From an uncultured Eubacteriales bacterium (GTDB lineage: Bacteria; Bacillota; Clostridia; Christensenellales; Aristaeellaceae): a stretch of 64,000 nt of DNA. Below are positions 43,585-52,420 of the stretch, piece after piece. Position 1 is the first letter of the stretch; every line of letters starts with the position of its first letter. The stretch is from the NCBI GenBank assembly GCA_900542445.1, contig UQNN01000003.1, positions 1-64,000 on the forward strand, given 5' to 3'. Below the pieces are notes generated by a model. That model saw nothing but the letters and a program-made list of their open reading frames with translations, was not told where the DNA came from and searched no databases. Both the position numbers and the translations under genes were made by a program.

Positions 43585-44598
43585 TTACAGCAGCGTTTTC
43601 TCTTCAAACGCAACGCGGCGTTTCACATCGATCATCAGCGTATCAAACTGTTTCGGATCAAGCGACTGCGCGCCGTCGCACAGCGCCGCCTTCGGGTTGT
43701 TATGCACCTCAATCATCAGGCCGTCCGCTCCGGCGGCAATCGCCGTGCGCGCAAGCGGCTGCACCATCCACGCAATACCCGCGGCATGCGACGGGTCGAT
43801 AATCACAGGCAAATGCGACTTCTGTTTAATCAGCGGCACAGCGGAAATATCCAGATTGTTGCGGATCATCTTCTCAAACGTCCGAATACCGCGTTCACAG
43901 AGGATGACGTTCGGGTTGCCGCCCGCCAGCACATATTCAGCGCTCATCAGCCACTCCTCGATCGTCGCAGAAAGACCGCGCTTGAGCAGAATCGGCTTAT
44001 CGATCTTGCCCAACGCTTTGAGCAGCCGGAAATTCTGCATGTTGCGCGCGCCAACCTGAATCACATCGACGTCGGCAAAGTCGTCGATCTGCGTTTCGCT
44101 CATAATCTCCGTGACAATCGGCAGACCCGTTTCCCTCTTCGCTTCCAGCAGAAGCTTGAGTCCTTCGTTCTCAAGCCCCTGGAAGGAATACGGCGATGTG
44201 CGCGGTTTAAACGCGCCGCCGCGCAGGCAGGTTGCGCCGCTCTTTTTCACATCTTCAGCGATGGAAACCAACTGCTCCCGGCTTTCCACCGAACAGGGCC
44301 CGGCGATCACGGCAAACGTACCTTCGCCAATCACCCTCCCGCTGACATTGACGTGCGTATCCTTGGGATGAAAACGACGGTTCGCCAGTTTATACGGTTC
44401 GGAAACGCGCCGCACATCTTCGACGATATCGCTTGCGCGCAGCCAGTCCTCATCCACGTGCGTCGTATCACCGACGAGGCCTAAAATCGTCTCCGTCGTG
44501 CCCTGGCTGTAATGAATATCCACGCCCTGCTGCTTGATTTGGGTCATCAGCGCTTCAACACGCGCCTTCTGTGCGCCGGGTTTCAAAATAACAATCAT
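43585..44598 (-). CDS. aroF: 3-deoxy-7-phosphoheptulonate (DAHP) synthase
   Basis: 337 residues, AroA-I-beta type. The first 70 residues form the ferredoxin-like (ACT-like) regulatory domain. The barrel has metal and substrate motifs AGPCSVES, GAFKPRTSPYSFQG, DPSHAAG, MIEVHNNP and SDGAQSL-like CDGAQSL. It condenses PEP and erythrose 4-phosphate in the first step of aromatic amino acid synthesis. It is preceded by a leader peptide rich in Phe and Tyr codons and a terminator, so it is probably controlled by transcription attenuation in response to Phe/Tyr supply. No other shikimate genes are adjacent. Confidence 0.95.
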   Translation of the reverse strand: MIVILKPGAQKARVEALMTQIKQQGVDIHYSQGTTETILGLVGDTTHVDEDWLRASDIVEDVRRVSEPYKLANRRFHPKDTHVNVSGRVIGEGTFAVIAGPCSVESREQLVSIAEDVKKSGATCLRGGAFKPRTSPYSFQGLENEGLKLLLEAKRETGLPIVTEIMSETQIDDFADVDVIQVGARNMQNFRLLKALGKIDKPILLKRGLSATIEEWLMSAEYVLAGGNPNVILCERGIRTFEKMIRNNLDISAVPLIKQKSHLPVIIDPSHAAGIAWMVQPLARTAIAAGADGLMIEVHNNPKAALCDGAQSLDPKQFDTLMIDVKRRVAFEEKTLL

Positions 44599-44658
44599 GG
44601 TGATTTCTCCTTTTTTGCTTTTCTTCTATTTGACAGTTTGTCACTTGATTTTTGATAT

Positions 44659-44694
44659 AAAAGAAGCGGCCCTTTCGTTTCGTGAAAGGGCCGC
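44659..44694 (-). terminator. Attenuator terminator upstream of aroF
   Basis: On the minus strand GCGGCCCTTTC pairs with GAAAGGGCCGC (11 bp, loop ACGAAAC) and is followed by TTCTTTT, 22 nt after the leader-peptide stop and 60 nt before the aroF start. An alternative pairing of upstream GGGC and TGCAAT with ATTGCA and GCCC would disrupt it. Confidence 0.8.
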
Positions 44695-44716
44695 GCTGCA
44701 ATCGGTGGAACCGCTT

Positions 44717-44797
44717 TTATGAATTGCAATGCAAACAGCCCGTATTCTCGCAATAATACAGGCTAAAGTAGAACACGTTCGTTCTTGCAGCATTCAT
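44717..44797 (-). CDS. Leader peptide with Phe/Tyr codon run (aroF attenuator)
   Basis: A 26-codon open frame with GGGAGG 10 nt upstream of its ATG at 44797. Codons 9-15 encode FYFSLYY, five aromatic residues in seven. The 3' half of that run lies within a perfect-but-one 10-bp hairpin arm (44755-44764 pairing with 44737-44746). Ribosome stalling for lack of charged Phe- or Tyr-tRNA would free the second arm to form an antiterminator, and the terminator at 44659-44694 would not form. This is the classical layout of pheA/trp attenuators. It is too short and too well placed to be chance, but expression is unproven. Confidence 0.8.
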   Translation of the reverse strand: MNAARTNVFYFSLYYCENTGCLHCNS

Positions 44798-44833
44798 AAG
44801 GGTTTTTCCTCCCGCTTGCTTGGTGCTGACTCT

Positions 44834-44862
44834 ATCTTAAATCAATTAAGACGATTTGTCAA
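44834..44862 (-). promoter_or_regulatory. Promoter of the aroF leader transcript
   Basis: On the minus strand TTGACA (44857-44862), 17-bp spacer, TAAGAT (44834-44839): a near-consensus sigma-A promoter placing the start site about 30 nt upstream of the leader-peptide ATG. Confidence 0.8.
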
Positions 44863-44925
44863 CCCCATATTTCATTTTTTTGCAAATCAAGCATCTCTTG
44901 ATTCTCTGCCATGTTGAGCGCCTTC

Positions 44926-45894
44926 TTATCTGGTCGATTCAAAGCTGAGTCGGGGCACAAGATATTGGGTCATCATAAAGCCGATCTCTCCGTCAATCAG
45001 CACATGGCACCATTCTCCCGCTATGCCCAGCACTTGAACCTGCGTTCCGTTCGGATACAGCGCCACCGCGCTAACGCGGGTCGAAGCCTGCCTTCGCAGA
45101 TTGGCGCCCTGCCCATTGGGATTTTGAATCGTCACCTTGGGCAGCAGTTCGGTTTGCTGGTCTTTGGGCGCGTTAAAATCGAGGAACTGATTTTTCATAT
45201 ATCCTTCAAGATTGCCGATTCGAACCCGGCTCCATCCGTCGTTCCCTTTTTGAACGATTGCGACCGTGCATCCATTGTAATATTTGCCGAGCGACGCGCT
45301 GTTCGCCGTTTTTTCCGCGCGCAGATTCAGTCGATCCGTCGAAATCGGATTATGAACCTGCGCAGTCGCATAGCCGTCGTAGTAATTGCCCGTCCGCTGA
45401 TCCAGCACCGAGCCGTCAGCCGGTACAAACCCGGTATATTCCCGAATCTGAACGTGCCACCATTTCGACGTAAAGCCCAGAAGCGTCACCGTTTCGCCAT
45501 AGCCATGCATTTCATACGCTCCGTTTACATCGCGGGTTTGATAAAGCTCCCACGCGCTGCTTGCGGAGGTATATGTCGGCATTGCGACCGCAACCGCCTG
45601 CGTGTTGTCATATTGCAGATATGCCTTCATCATATACCCTTCGGCAACTCCGCGATTGCCGATTCGAACGCGAACCCATCCGTTGTTCAGCTCTTCAAGA
45701 ATTTGAACCCAAACGCCGTTGTAATACTTGCCCAGCGATTCCGCTTCCTTGTTCGGCGCAGCGCGCAGATTCAGCCGGTCTGCGGCGTCAGGATTATGCA
45801 CGACCGCATAGGCGTTGCCGCCATCCGCCCAAGCCGTACAACAAGTGAACATCAGTCTCATCAAAAGCAGTCCGAGAATTCCGATGCGTTTCAT
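44926..45894 (-). CDS. Secreted multi-SH3b protein
   Basis: 322 residues with an N-terminal signal peptide (MKRIGILGLLLMRLMF, cleavage near AWA). About four bacterial SH3 domains follow; the RLNLRAAPNKEAESLGKYYNG motif at the start of the first recurs as RLNLRAEKTANSASLGKYYNG-type sequence in the third and as GANLRRQASTRVSAVALYPNG-type in the fourth. Such domains bind cell-wall peptides. No catalytic domain is present. A Cys pair (TCCTAWA) lies at the signal-peptide end. Role probably in wall or surface binding. Confidence 0.85.
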   Translation of the reverse strand: MKRIGILGLLLMRLMFTCCTAWADGGNAYAVVHNPDAADRLNLRAAPNKEAESLGKYYNGVWVQILEELNNGWVRVRIGNRGVAEGYMMKAYLQYDNTQAVAVAMPTYTSASSAWELYQTRDVNGAYEMHGYGETVTLLGFTSKWWHVQIREYTGFVPADGSVLDQRTGNYYDGYATAQVHNPISTDRLNLRAEKTANSASLGKYYNGCTVAIVQKGNDGWSRVRIGNLEGYMKNQFLDFNAPKDQQTELLPKVTIQNPNGQGANLRRQASTRVSAVALYPNGTQVQVLGIAGEWCHVLIDGEIGFMMTQYLVPRLSFESTR

Positions 45895-46009
45895 AGATTC
45901 ATCCGCCTTTCCTCACAAAATGTGCAATGTCGCACACCCGACACAGCATCATCGTCTATCAAAAAACGCATGTCCCTTCCATTTTCTTCCCAGAAAATCA
46001 AAAAAGCCC

Positions 46010-46187
46010 CCTCTTTCGAGGGAACTGCGGCTTGTTGACATAAAGATCCATTGACCAAAATCGCAAAATCAAGAAATTCAGCTATTCTTTCATTTGCGGA
46101 AAAGGCAATTCTCCCCCTTCGGGGGGAGAATCGCTTTATTCAGTCCAAAGTCCCTCTTTCAAGGGAGCTGACGCGCTTTCGCGCGCG
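46010..46187. repeat. Intergenic palindromic repeats downstream of glgP
   Basis: Three elements: CCTCTTTCGAGGGAACTG-type sequence (46010-46040), a 10-bp stem ATTCTCCCCC/GGGGGAGAAT (46108-46131) that can end glgP transcription, and CCCTCTTTCAAGGGAGCTG followed by GCGCGAAAGCGCG-type palindrome (46152-46187). The first and third resemble repeats at 55663 and 60237-60323. Confidence 0.55.
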
Positions 46188-46195
46188 TATGAACA

Positions 46196-48661
46196 TCAGC
46201 GCTTCTTGGTCAGCGGCGTGAGATGCCAGATGAGGTCGTTATACTCACGGATGGTGCGGTCAGAGGAGAAAACACCGCTCTTAGCGACGTTGATGATCTC
46301 CTTGCGCGTCCACGCCTTCTGGTCGAGGTAATCCGCGCCCAGACGGCTCTGCGCCTGCTGATAAGAGCCGAAGTCCTTGAGCACCAGATACGGGTCGGCC
46401 ATGCCGCCGTTGTCGCTGAACACCAGCGCGCGATACAGACCCTCGAACATCTTCGGGTTTTCCGGCGTCAGGCTGCCGTCAAACATCATGTTCAGCGCGC
46501 GGCGCAGCTCGGCGTTCGTCTCGTAGATATCCAAAGAGCGATACGTGCCCGCGGCATAGAGCGCCTCCACCTCGTTGGAACGCATGCCGAAGATATAGCA
46601 GTTGTCGCGGCCAACCAGATCGGCGATTTCCACGTTCGCGCCGTCCAGCGTGCCGATGGTCACGGCGCCGTTCATCATGAACTTCATGTTTCCCGTGCCG
46701 CTGGCTTCCTTGGAAGCGGTGGAGAGCTGTTCGCTGACCTCGCTGGCCGGCATCAGCATTTCGGCGGTGGAAACGTTGTAATTCTGGAGGAACGCAATCT
46801 TAATCATCTTGCTGGCGCGCTCATGCGAAGCCACCTTCGCGGCCAGCACGTTGATGAAGTGGATGATCTCCTTCGCGCGGCGGTAACCCGGCGCGGCCTT
46901 CGCGCCGAAGATAAAGGTGCGCGGCGCCATCGTGTAGTTCGGATCATCGCAAATGCGGTTGTAGAGCACGAGGATGTGCAGCGCGTTGAGCAGCTGGCGC
47001 TTGTACTCATGCAGACGCTTGACCTGCACGTCGAACATCATCGTCGGATCCAGCTCGATGCCCTGATGGCGGTAAATCCAGCGGCTGAAGCGCTCCTTGT
47101 TTTCCTTCTTGACTGCGGCAAACTTTTCGACAAAGGCTGCGTCGTCCGCAAACGGCAGCAGCTTTTCCAGCTCGTTAAGGTCTTTGCGCCAGCCCTGGCC
47201 GATGGTTTCATCCATCAGCTCGGAGAGCGCCGGGTTGGCCAGCATCAGCCAGCGGCGCGGCGTGATACCATTGGTGATCGCGTAGAACTTCTCCGGCATG
47301 ATGGAGTAGTAATCCGCAAACGTCGTGTGCTTGAGGATATCGCCGTGCAGCTGGGAAACGCCGTTGACCGCGTGGGAATACGCCACGCACATGTTCGCCA
47401 TGTGCGCCTGATCGTAAGCCAGAATCGCCATGTGGCCGATGCGGTCCCACTGACCGGGGAACGCGTCGAAGAGCTTCTGGCACAGGCGGCGGTTCAGCTC
47501 CTGCATGATGGAGTAAATGCGCGGCAGCGTCTCTCGCATCATGTTCTCCGGCCACTTTTCCAGCGCCTCAGCCATGATGGTGTGGTTGGTATACGCCACA
47601 GTCGCCTGGGTAATGCGCTCAGCCTCTTCCCACGGCAGCCGCTCTTCATCCACAAGAATGCGCATCAGCTCCGGAATGACCATCGCCGGGTGCGTGTCGT
47701 TGATGTGGAAAGCGACCTTCTCCGGCAGCTGGCTCATGTCCGTGCCGTAAACGCGCTTAAAGTCCTTGATGGCGTACTGCAGCGTCGCGCTGACGAGGAA
47801 ATATTCCTGCATCAGGCGGAGCTTTTTGCCGTTGTAGGTGTTGTCTTCCGGATAGAGCACTTTGGAAATCTGCGCCGCGATGGAATTGCTGTCCTCCGTG
47901 GAGCCGTTGTAATCGCCGGCGGAGAACTTCTCCAGGTTGAAGTTCTGCGGCAGAACGGCGCTCCACGTGCGCAGGCGATCCACCACGTCGCTGCCGTAGC
48001 CCAGAATCGGCAGGTCATACGGCACGGCGATCACGTTTTCGGTGTTCTTGAGGGTGACGTAATTTGTGCCGCCCACCCAGTTTTCCACCATCTGGCCGCC
48101 GAAACAGACCTCCACCGCGTCGCGCTGGGTCGGAATCTCCCATGCGTTGCCGTAGGTCAGCCACTCGTCCGGCACTTCGACCTGCTGGCCGTCCACAATG
48201 CGCTGACGGAACAGGCCGTATTCATAGCGGATGGTGCAGCCCATCGCCGGCAGATTGAGCGTCGCCAGCGAATCGAGGAAGCACGCGGCCAGGCGGCCCA
48301 GACCGCCGTTGCCCAGCGCCGGTTCCGGCTCCTCGTGAAGCACGCCGCGCAGGGTCAGCCCCAGCTCTTCAAACGCCTGCTCATATTCCTTCGTGGAGCA
48401 GAGGTTGAGCAGGTTGTTGTGCAGCCAGCGGCCCGTCAAAAACTCGATGGAAAGGTAATACAGCCGCTTGGCCTTTTCGGCGCGGCGGGCTTCCTTCTCA
48501 AAGCGCCACTTGAGCATGATCTGGTCGCGCACGGTGCTCGCCACGGCGGCGTAAACCTGCTTGGGGGTCGCATCCTCAATGGTGCAGCCATAGTAACGCA
48601 GCAGCTTGTTGAGAATAGACTCCTTGATGGTATCCTTGTTATATTCGGTTTGCAGAGGCAT
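46196..48661 (-). CDS. glgP: Glycogen/starch phosphorylase
   Basis: 821 residues from ATG 48661 with GGGAGGG upstream. Full-length glucan phosphorylase: N-terminal YYLSIEFLTGRWLHNNL, EPEPALGNGGLGRLAACFLDS, the catalytic region HINDTHPAMVIPELMRIL, VKRLHEYKRQLLNALH and the PLP-lysine segment ASKEASGTGNMKFMMNG. It releases glucose 1-phosphate from glycogen or maltodextrin. It is monocistronic here with its own promoter (48751-48779); other glycogen genes are not in the window. Confidence 0.96.
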   Translation of the reverse strand: MPLQTEYNKDTIKESILNKLLRYYGCTIEDATPKQVYAAVASTVRDQIMLKWRFEKEARRAEKAKRLYYLSIEFLTGRWLHNNLLNLCSTKEYEQAFEELGLTLRGVLHEEPEPALGNGGLGRLAACFLDSLATLNLPAMGCTIRYEYGLFRQRIVDGQQVEVPDEWLTYGNAWEIPTQRDAVEVCFGGQMVENWVGGTNYVTLKNTENVIAVPYDLPILGYGSDVVDRLRTWSAVLPQNFNLEKFSAGDYNGSTEDSNSIAAQISKVLYPEDNTYNGKKLRLMQEYFLVSATLQYAIKDFKRVYGTDMSQLPEKVAFHINDTHPAMVIPELMRILVDEERLPWEEAERITQATVAYTNHTIMAEALEKWPENMMRETLPRIYSIMQELNRRLCQKLFDAFPGQWDRIGHMAILAYDQAHMANMCVAYSHAVNGVSQLHGDILKHTTFADYYSIMPEKFYAITNGITPRRWLMLANPALSELMDETIGQGWRKDLNELEKLLPFADDAAFVEKFAAVKKENKERFSRWIYRHQGIELDPTMMFDVQVKRLHEYKRQLLNALHILVLYNRICDDPNYTMAPRTFIFGAKAAPGYRRAKEIIHFINVLAAKVASHERASKMIKIAFLQNYNVSTAEMLMPASEVSEQLSTASKEASGTGNMKFMMNGAVTIGTLDGANVEIADLVGRDNCYIFGMRSNEVEALYAAGTYRSLDIYETNAELRRALNMMFDGSLTPENPKMFEGLYRALVFSDNGGMADPYLVLKDFGSYQQAQSRLGADYLDQKAWTRKEIINVAKSGVFSSDRTIREYNDLIWHLTPLTKKR

Positions 48662-48750
48662 AAATTCAAAACCCTCCCCAATATGATCGATGGCGGCTCT
48701 CCCGCCGATTTTCACGACAGACAGCCTGATTTTGACAGGCACCGTTCGTC

Positions 48751-48779
48751 ATTATACCATAGATTTCCTTACGTGGCAA
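48751..48779 (-). promoter_or_regulatory. Promoter of glgP
   Basis: On the minus strand TTGCCA (48774-48779), 17-bp spacer, TATAAT (48751-48756). The rest of the gap 48780-49001 shows no gene. Confidence 0.7.
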
Positions 48780-49001
48780 GGAATTTGCAAACCACGCGTT
48801 TTCCCCGCCGCCTTTAGCCTTCCCCCTCTTCGCTTTCATATCCGTTTCGGGTTTTTCCTCTTCCTCTCCACAGCCGAACAAACATGATCAAATTCCGCGC
48901 CCATTCTTTGTTTCTCCGTTCTTTTCCGCCTGATGTGGCACGTTAAATTCCGTCTATTTCTGCTCAATTCCGCAAGTTTTGCGCTTTATTGGTCAGACGA
49001 C

Positions 49002-49031
49002 TTGATTTGCGCCCCGTCATCGTGTTATAAT
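49002..49031 (+). promoter_or_regulatory. Promoter of kdgK
   Basis: TTGATT (49002-49007), 18-bp spacer, TATAAT (49026-49031), 73 bp before the start codon. Confidence 0.65.
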
Positions 49032-49103
49032 ATCCATAGAAACTGAGATAGTGTGCGGTTTTTCCCGCCGCGCACGCTCAAATAACATTCAGGAGTGATT
49101 ACA

Positions 49104-50132
49104 ATGGCTCGTATTGTTACTCTCGGTGAAATCATGCTTCGTCTGAAGAGCCCCGCGCTGGAGCGCTTCTTCCAGAGCCCGTCCCTTGAGGCCACCTTTG
49201 GCGGCGGCGAGGCGAACGTGGCCGTTTCTCTGGCCAACTACGGCATGGACGCGGCTTTCGTGACCGCGCTGCCGAACAACGCCATCGGCGAGGCCTGCCT
49301 GCGCGACGTGCGCAGCTTCGGCGTGGACGTCTCCAACATCAAGATGATGGATGGCCGCATGGGCATCTACTTCCTGGAGACCGGTTCCAACCAGCGTCCG
49401 TCCAAGGTCGTCTATGACCGTGCGGATTCCTGCATCGCCAAGGCTCCGGTCGATACCTTCGATTGGAAGAAGATCTTCGACGGCGCGACCTGGTTCCACA
49501 TCACCGGCATCACCCCGGCCATCTCCCAGTCCGCTGCGGATCTCTCTCTGGCTGCTGTCAAGGCTGCTAAGGAGATGGGCGTGACCGTGTCCTGCGACCT
49601 CAACTACCGCAAGAACCTGTGGAAGTACGGCAAGGAAGCCAAGGAAGTGATGAGCGAGCTGACCAAGTACGTCGATGTCGCCATCGCCAACGAGGAAGAC
49701 TTCCAGAAGTCCCTGGGCATCAGCGCCAAGAGCGACGTGGAGAGCGGCGAGCTGGATCGCGACGTCTACAAGCAGATCGCCCAGACCGCGATGGATCTCT
49801 ATCCGAACCTCAAGAAGGTTGCCATCACCCTGCGCGAGTCCAAGAGCGCGGACACCAACTACTGGGCTGCCTGCATCTACGACGGCAAGGAATTCTATGT
49901 CTCCCGTAAGTATGCCATCACCGATATCGTTGACCGCGTCGGCGGCGGCGACTCCTTCGGCGGCGGCCTGATCTACGGCCTGAACACCTATGCCACCCAG
50001 GCTGAGGCTCTTGAGTTCGCCGTGGCTGCTTCCTGCCTGAAGCACACCATCTCCGGCGACTTCAACCGCGTGACCGTCAAGGAAGTCGAAAGCCTGATGA
50101 AGGGCTCCGGCTCCGGCCGCGTCGAGCGCTAA
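49104..50132 (+). CDS. kdgK: PfkB-family sugar kinase, probable 2-keto-3-deoxygluconate kinase
   Basis: 342 residues from ATG 49104 (CAGGAG upstream). PfkB signatures: GEIMLRLKSP, FGGGEANVAVSLANYG near the start and VDRVGGGDSFGGGLIYGL near the end, whose Asp is the catalytic base. The N-terminal LGEIMLRLKSPALERFFQSPSLE-type segment is characteristic of KDG kinases, which phosphorylate 2-keto-3-deoxygluconate from uronate breakdown. Codon use is strongly biased, suggesting high expression. No KDPG aldolase gene is adjacent, so a different ketose or ribose substrate cannot be excluded. Confidence 0.85.
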   Translation: MARIVTLGEIMLRLKSPALERFFQSPSLEATFGGGEANVAVSLANYGMDAAFVTALPNNAIGEACLRDVRSFGVDVSNIKMMDGRMGIYFLETGSNQRPSKVVYDRADSCIAKAPVDTFDWKKIFDGATWFHITGITPAISQSAADLSLAAVKAAKEMGVTVSCDLNYRKNLWKYGKEAKEVMSELTKYVDVAIANEEDFQKSLGISAKSDVESGELDRDVYKQIAQTAMDLYPNLKKVAITLRESKSADTNYWAACIYDGKEFYVSRKYAITDIVDRVGGGDSFGGGLIYGLNTYATQAEALEFAVAASCLKHTISGDFNRVTVKEVESLMKGSGSGRVER

Positions 50133-50227
50133 GCGGCCTAAAGCCGCCTGTGCCTCCGCCGCAGTTCGCACAAAATCGAAGGATTAGTGCACGCGGCCAA
50201 GCTTTGCGGCTCAAGCATGATAAAACC

Positions 50228-50260
50228 AAGGCGTTGAACGGAAAATCCGTTCAACGCCTT
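50228..50260. terminator. Bidirectional terminator between kdgK and the AlkD-type gene
   Basis: AAGGCGTTGAACGGA and TCCGTTCAACGCCTT form a perfect 15-bp stem with a 3-nt loop, followed by TTATT. Confidence 0.85.
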
Positions 50261-50263
50261 TTA

Positions 50264-50944
50264 TTATCGTTTCAACGTCCTCAAATACGCCTTCTGTTCC
50301 GTCGAAATCCGGTAACTCTCCCTCGCCTTCTGAATCGTCTTGTTATGCGTCCACGGTTCAAGCCGGTTGGTTTCCAGATACGCGACTGCCGCGTCCCACT
50401 GCTTGGCCAGCGCCGTGGCAAAAAACCACGCGGCCATCATCTTCGCGTAGTAATCCTCCAGCCGCACATCTGCCGCCAGATCGAGGTACTCCGGCTTGAA
50501 ATCAGCATCCAGAAAATGCGTCATCAGCATCTCAAGCCCGAATCGGCAGGTGTATACGTGTTCCGCCTTGACCCATTTTCGGATTTTCTCCATCAGTTCG
50601 GGCTTATGTTTTGCAAAAACCTTCGGCGACAGGCAGTCGCACACCGCCCAGTTGTCCACGTATGGCAGAAACGCCTCCACCGCTTCCATACATGCGCCAT
50701 AGTCCTTCATCCGCGAAAGCAGCACGCTGTGCAGCATGTTTTCGTCGTAATACGCATGCGGCAGTTCGGTCAGAAACGCCTGCGTTTCCGCTTCTCCGGC
50801 GATTTCCTTCGCCAGCTTGCGTATCATCGGCATGCGCACGCCGACGACCGTCTCTTTCGGGATATTCGGAATCAGCGCGCTTTGAAATCGTGCAAAATCC
50901 TCGTCTTTCAGCGCAAAGAGCCTTTCCTGAACGCTCATCCCCAT
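50264..50944 (-). CDS. DNA alkylation repair protein, AlkD type
   Basis: 226 residues built of ALK/HEAT-like helical repeats: VVGVRMPMIRKLAKEIAG, NWAVCDCLSPKVF, YTCRFGLEMLMTHFLD, YYAKMMAAWFFATALAKQWD and the KTIQKARESYRIS ending. Members remove alkylated bases without base flipping. The conserved Trp and Asp of AlkD (here in VDNWAVCD) are present. Begins 2 bp after the stop of the glycosyltransferase gene, so the two are cotranscribed, although the functions look unrelated. Confidence 0.88.
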   Translation of the reverse strand: MGMSVQERLFALKDEDFARFQSALIPNIPKETVVGVRMPMIRKLAKEIAGEAETQAFLTELPHAYYDENMLHSVLLSRMKDYGACMEAVEAFLPYVDNWAVCDCLSPKVFAKHKPELMEKIRKWVKAEHVYTCRFGLEMLMTHFLDADFKPEYLDLAADVRLEDYYAKMMAAWFFATALAKQWDAAVAYLETNRLEPWTHNKTIQKARESYRISTEQKAYLRTLKR

Positions 50945-50946
50945 CT

Positions 50947-52113
50947 TTATCCCCGCTTGTGCGCCTCAATCGCTTTCAGATAGCAGGCTTCCACCTTTTC
51001 GGCAAAGCCCTCCGTGCTGAATGGCGCGGCATACTGCGCTGCGGTTTTGGCAATCCGCTTTCCTTCCTCGCCGAACGCGCGGATCAGTGCGGCCAGCAGC
51101 GACTCGTCGCTGTCCCCGGCAAGAATGCCGCTCACGCCGTCCTCGACCACGCCGTCCAGACAGGGGTCGTTCACCGCGCAGACGCACAGGCCGGAGGCCA
51201 TCGCCTCCACATATGTGAGTCCCTGCGTCTCCGAGTGCGACGCGCTGCAAAACACGTCGCCCATCGCGTAATAGCGGTCGATTTTCTCCCACGGTTTCGG
51301 CCCGGTCAGCGTCACCGCGCGGGAAACACCCAGTTCTTCCGCCATGCGCCCCAAATCCTCGCGCATCGGGCCTTCGCCGACAATGGCGAAATGCACGTCC
51401 GGGCAGGCGTTCAGCAGCTTGGGAAACACGCGCATCACCTGTTCCAGGTTCTTTTCCTTGGCAATGCGGCCGATATTCAGCAGCAGCGGCGCGCGCTCCG
51501 GCAGGCCGCATTCGCGGCGGGTGGCCAGCCGTTCCGCCTCATCGTGTCTGGCCGGGTCAAAGCGGGCGATATCCATGCCGCTGGGGATGATGTCAATCGG
51601 CGCTTCCACGCCGTATTTGCGCAGCAGGTCGAGCGTCTTGCCCGTCGGGGTGATTACGCGGTCAAAACGGTTGCACCACCACTGGGAATATTTTCGGGTG
51701 ATCTTGCGCGCCGTCTCGTCCGCCACACCGTGGGTGATGTAGTAGGTATAATCCTCCCAAACGGTGTGATAGGTGTGCACCTGCGCGCAGCCCAGACTGC
51801 CCGCGACGTGATGGCCAAACATGCCCATCACAAACTCGCTGTTGGTATGCACTACGTCAAAGTCGATCTTCTCCGCCTCCCACGAGGTCAGCGGCGTAGG
51901 AAACGCGAAATTGCGGTCTTTGAGCACCAGCAGCGGTGCGCTCGCCAGATAGTGCACGTTTTCATGCTGATTTTCTTCCCATCCCTTGCATTTGGGCGCG
52001 TAAACGTGCACATCGTGCCCGCGCCGCGTCAGCTCCCGCTGCAAATTCAGGCAGCTGGTCGCCACGCCGTTGATTTCCGGATAAAACGTATCGGTAAACA
52101 GGCCGATTTTCAT
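50947..52113 (-). CDS. GT4-family glycosyltransferase
   Basis: 388 residues from ATG 52113 with AAGGAG upstream. The N-terminal MKIGLFTDTFYPEINGVATS and central IIPSGMDIARFDP, LNIGRIAKEKNLEQ, and the EX7E motif SETQGLTYVEAMASG are typical of 1,2-diacylglycerol glucosyltransferase-like enzymes that make glycolipid anchors for lipoteichoic acid. No signal peptide; acts at the cytoplasmic membrane face. First gene of the operon with the AlkD-type gene. The exact acceptor is inference. Confidence 0.88.
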   Translation of the reverse strand: MKIGLFTDTFYPEINGVATSCLNLQRELTRRGHDVHVYAPKCKGWEENQHENVHYLASAPLLVLKDRNFAFPTPLTSWEAEKIDFDVVHTNSEFVMGMFGHHVAGSLGCAQVHTYHTVWEDYTYYITHGVADETARKITRKYSQWWCNRFDRVITPTGKTLDLLRKYGVEAPIDIIPSGMDIARFDPARHDEAERLATRRECGLPERAPLLLNIGRIAKEKNLEQVMRVFPKLLNACPDVHFAIVGEGPMREDLGRMAEELGVSRAVTLTGPKPWEKIDRYYAMGDVFCSASHSETQGLTYVEAMASGLCVCAVNDPCLDGVVEDGVSGILAGDSDESLLAALIRAFGEEGKRIAKTAAQYAAPFSTEGFAEKVEACYLKAIEAHKRG

Positions 52114-52240
52114 GTGCTTTCTCCTTTGTTTCCGGGCGTTCCCGGTAATCAAGCGTTATTCACCTGATTATAACACATTTACCGCCTGCGAGCCATTCCT
52201 TTTTTCATCCGCGCAAAAGATGAAATTTAGCTTCATTCAC

Positions 52241-52269
52241 TTGCAAAAACACGGTATTTGTGTTAGCAT
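52241..52269 (+). promoter_or_regulatory. Promoter of the M14-M14-MATE operon
   Basis: TTGCAA (52241-52246), 17-bp spacer, TAGCAT (52264-52269), giving a leader of about 145 nt before the TTG start. Confidence 0.55.
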
Positions 52270-52275
52270 CATAGC

Positions 52276-52420
52276 GTAGAAATGGGCGATGGCGTCTATA
52301 CCGGGTGCAACGGCGTATCCGGCCATCCCCCCGTTGGATAAGATAGGAAATCACAGGGGGCTGTCGGTTCATGCCGCAGCCCCTTTGAAGGGCTTTACGC
52401 CCGAAAAGGAGAGGGTCATT
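52276..52420 (+). promoter_or_regulatory. Structured leader, candidate riboswitch
   Basis: The untranslated leader can fold: GATGG/CCATC closing arms near 52287 and 52322, CCCCC (52327) against GGGGG (52354), and a terminator-like stem GGGGCTG-CGG/CCG-CAGCCCC followed by TTT near 52355-52385. CCCCC/GGGGG pairing excludes the second stem, so two states are possible. No named riboswitch class could be matched by eye. Confidence 0.4.

Noticed and set aside
44703..44714. GGTGGAACCGC resembles a T-box core
   Set aside because: It reads on the + strand, opposite to aroF, and no specifier stem or + strand gene follows. The minus strand is better explained by the leader-peptide attenuator.
46223..48817. 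864-codon open frame antisense to glgP
   Set aside because: The sense strand encodes a full glycogen phosphorylase with all motifs; the antisense frame has no recognisable domain.
52281..52300. GGGCGATGGCGTCT resembles the start of the fluoride riboswitch
   Set aside because: The conserved 3' half (CTGATG followed by CTCCTAC) is absent.
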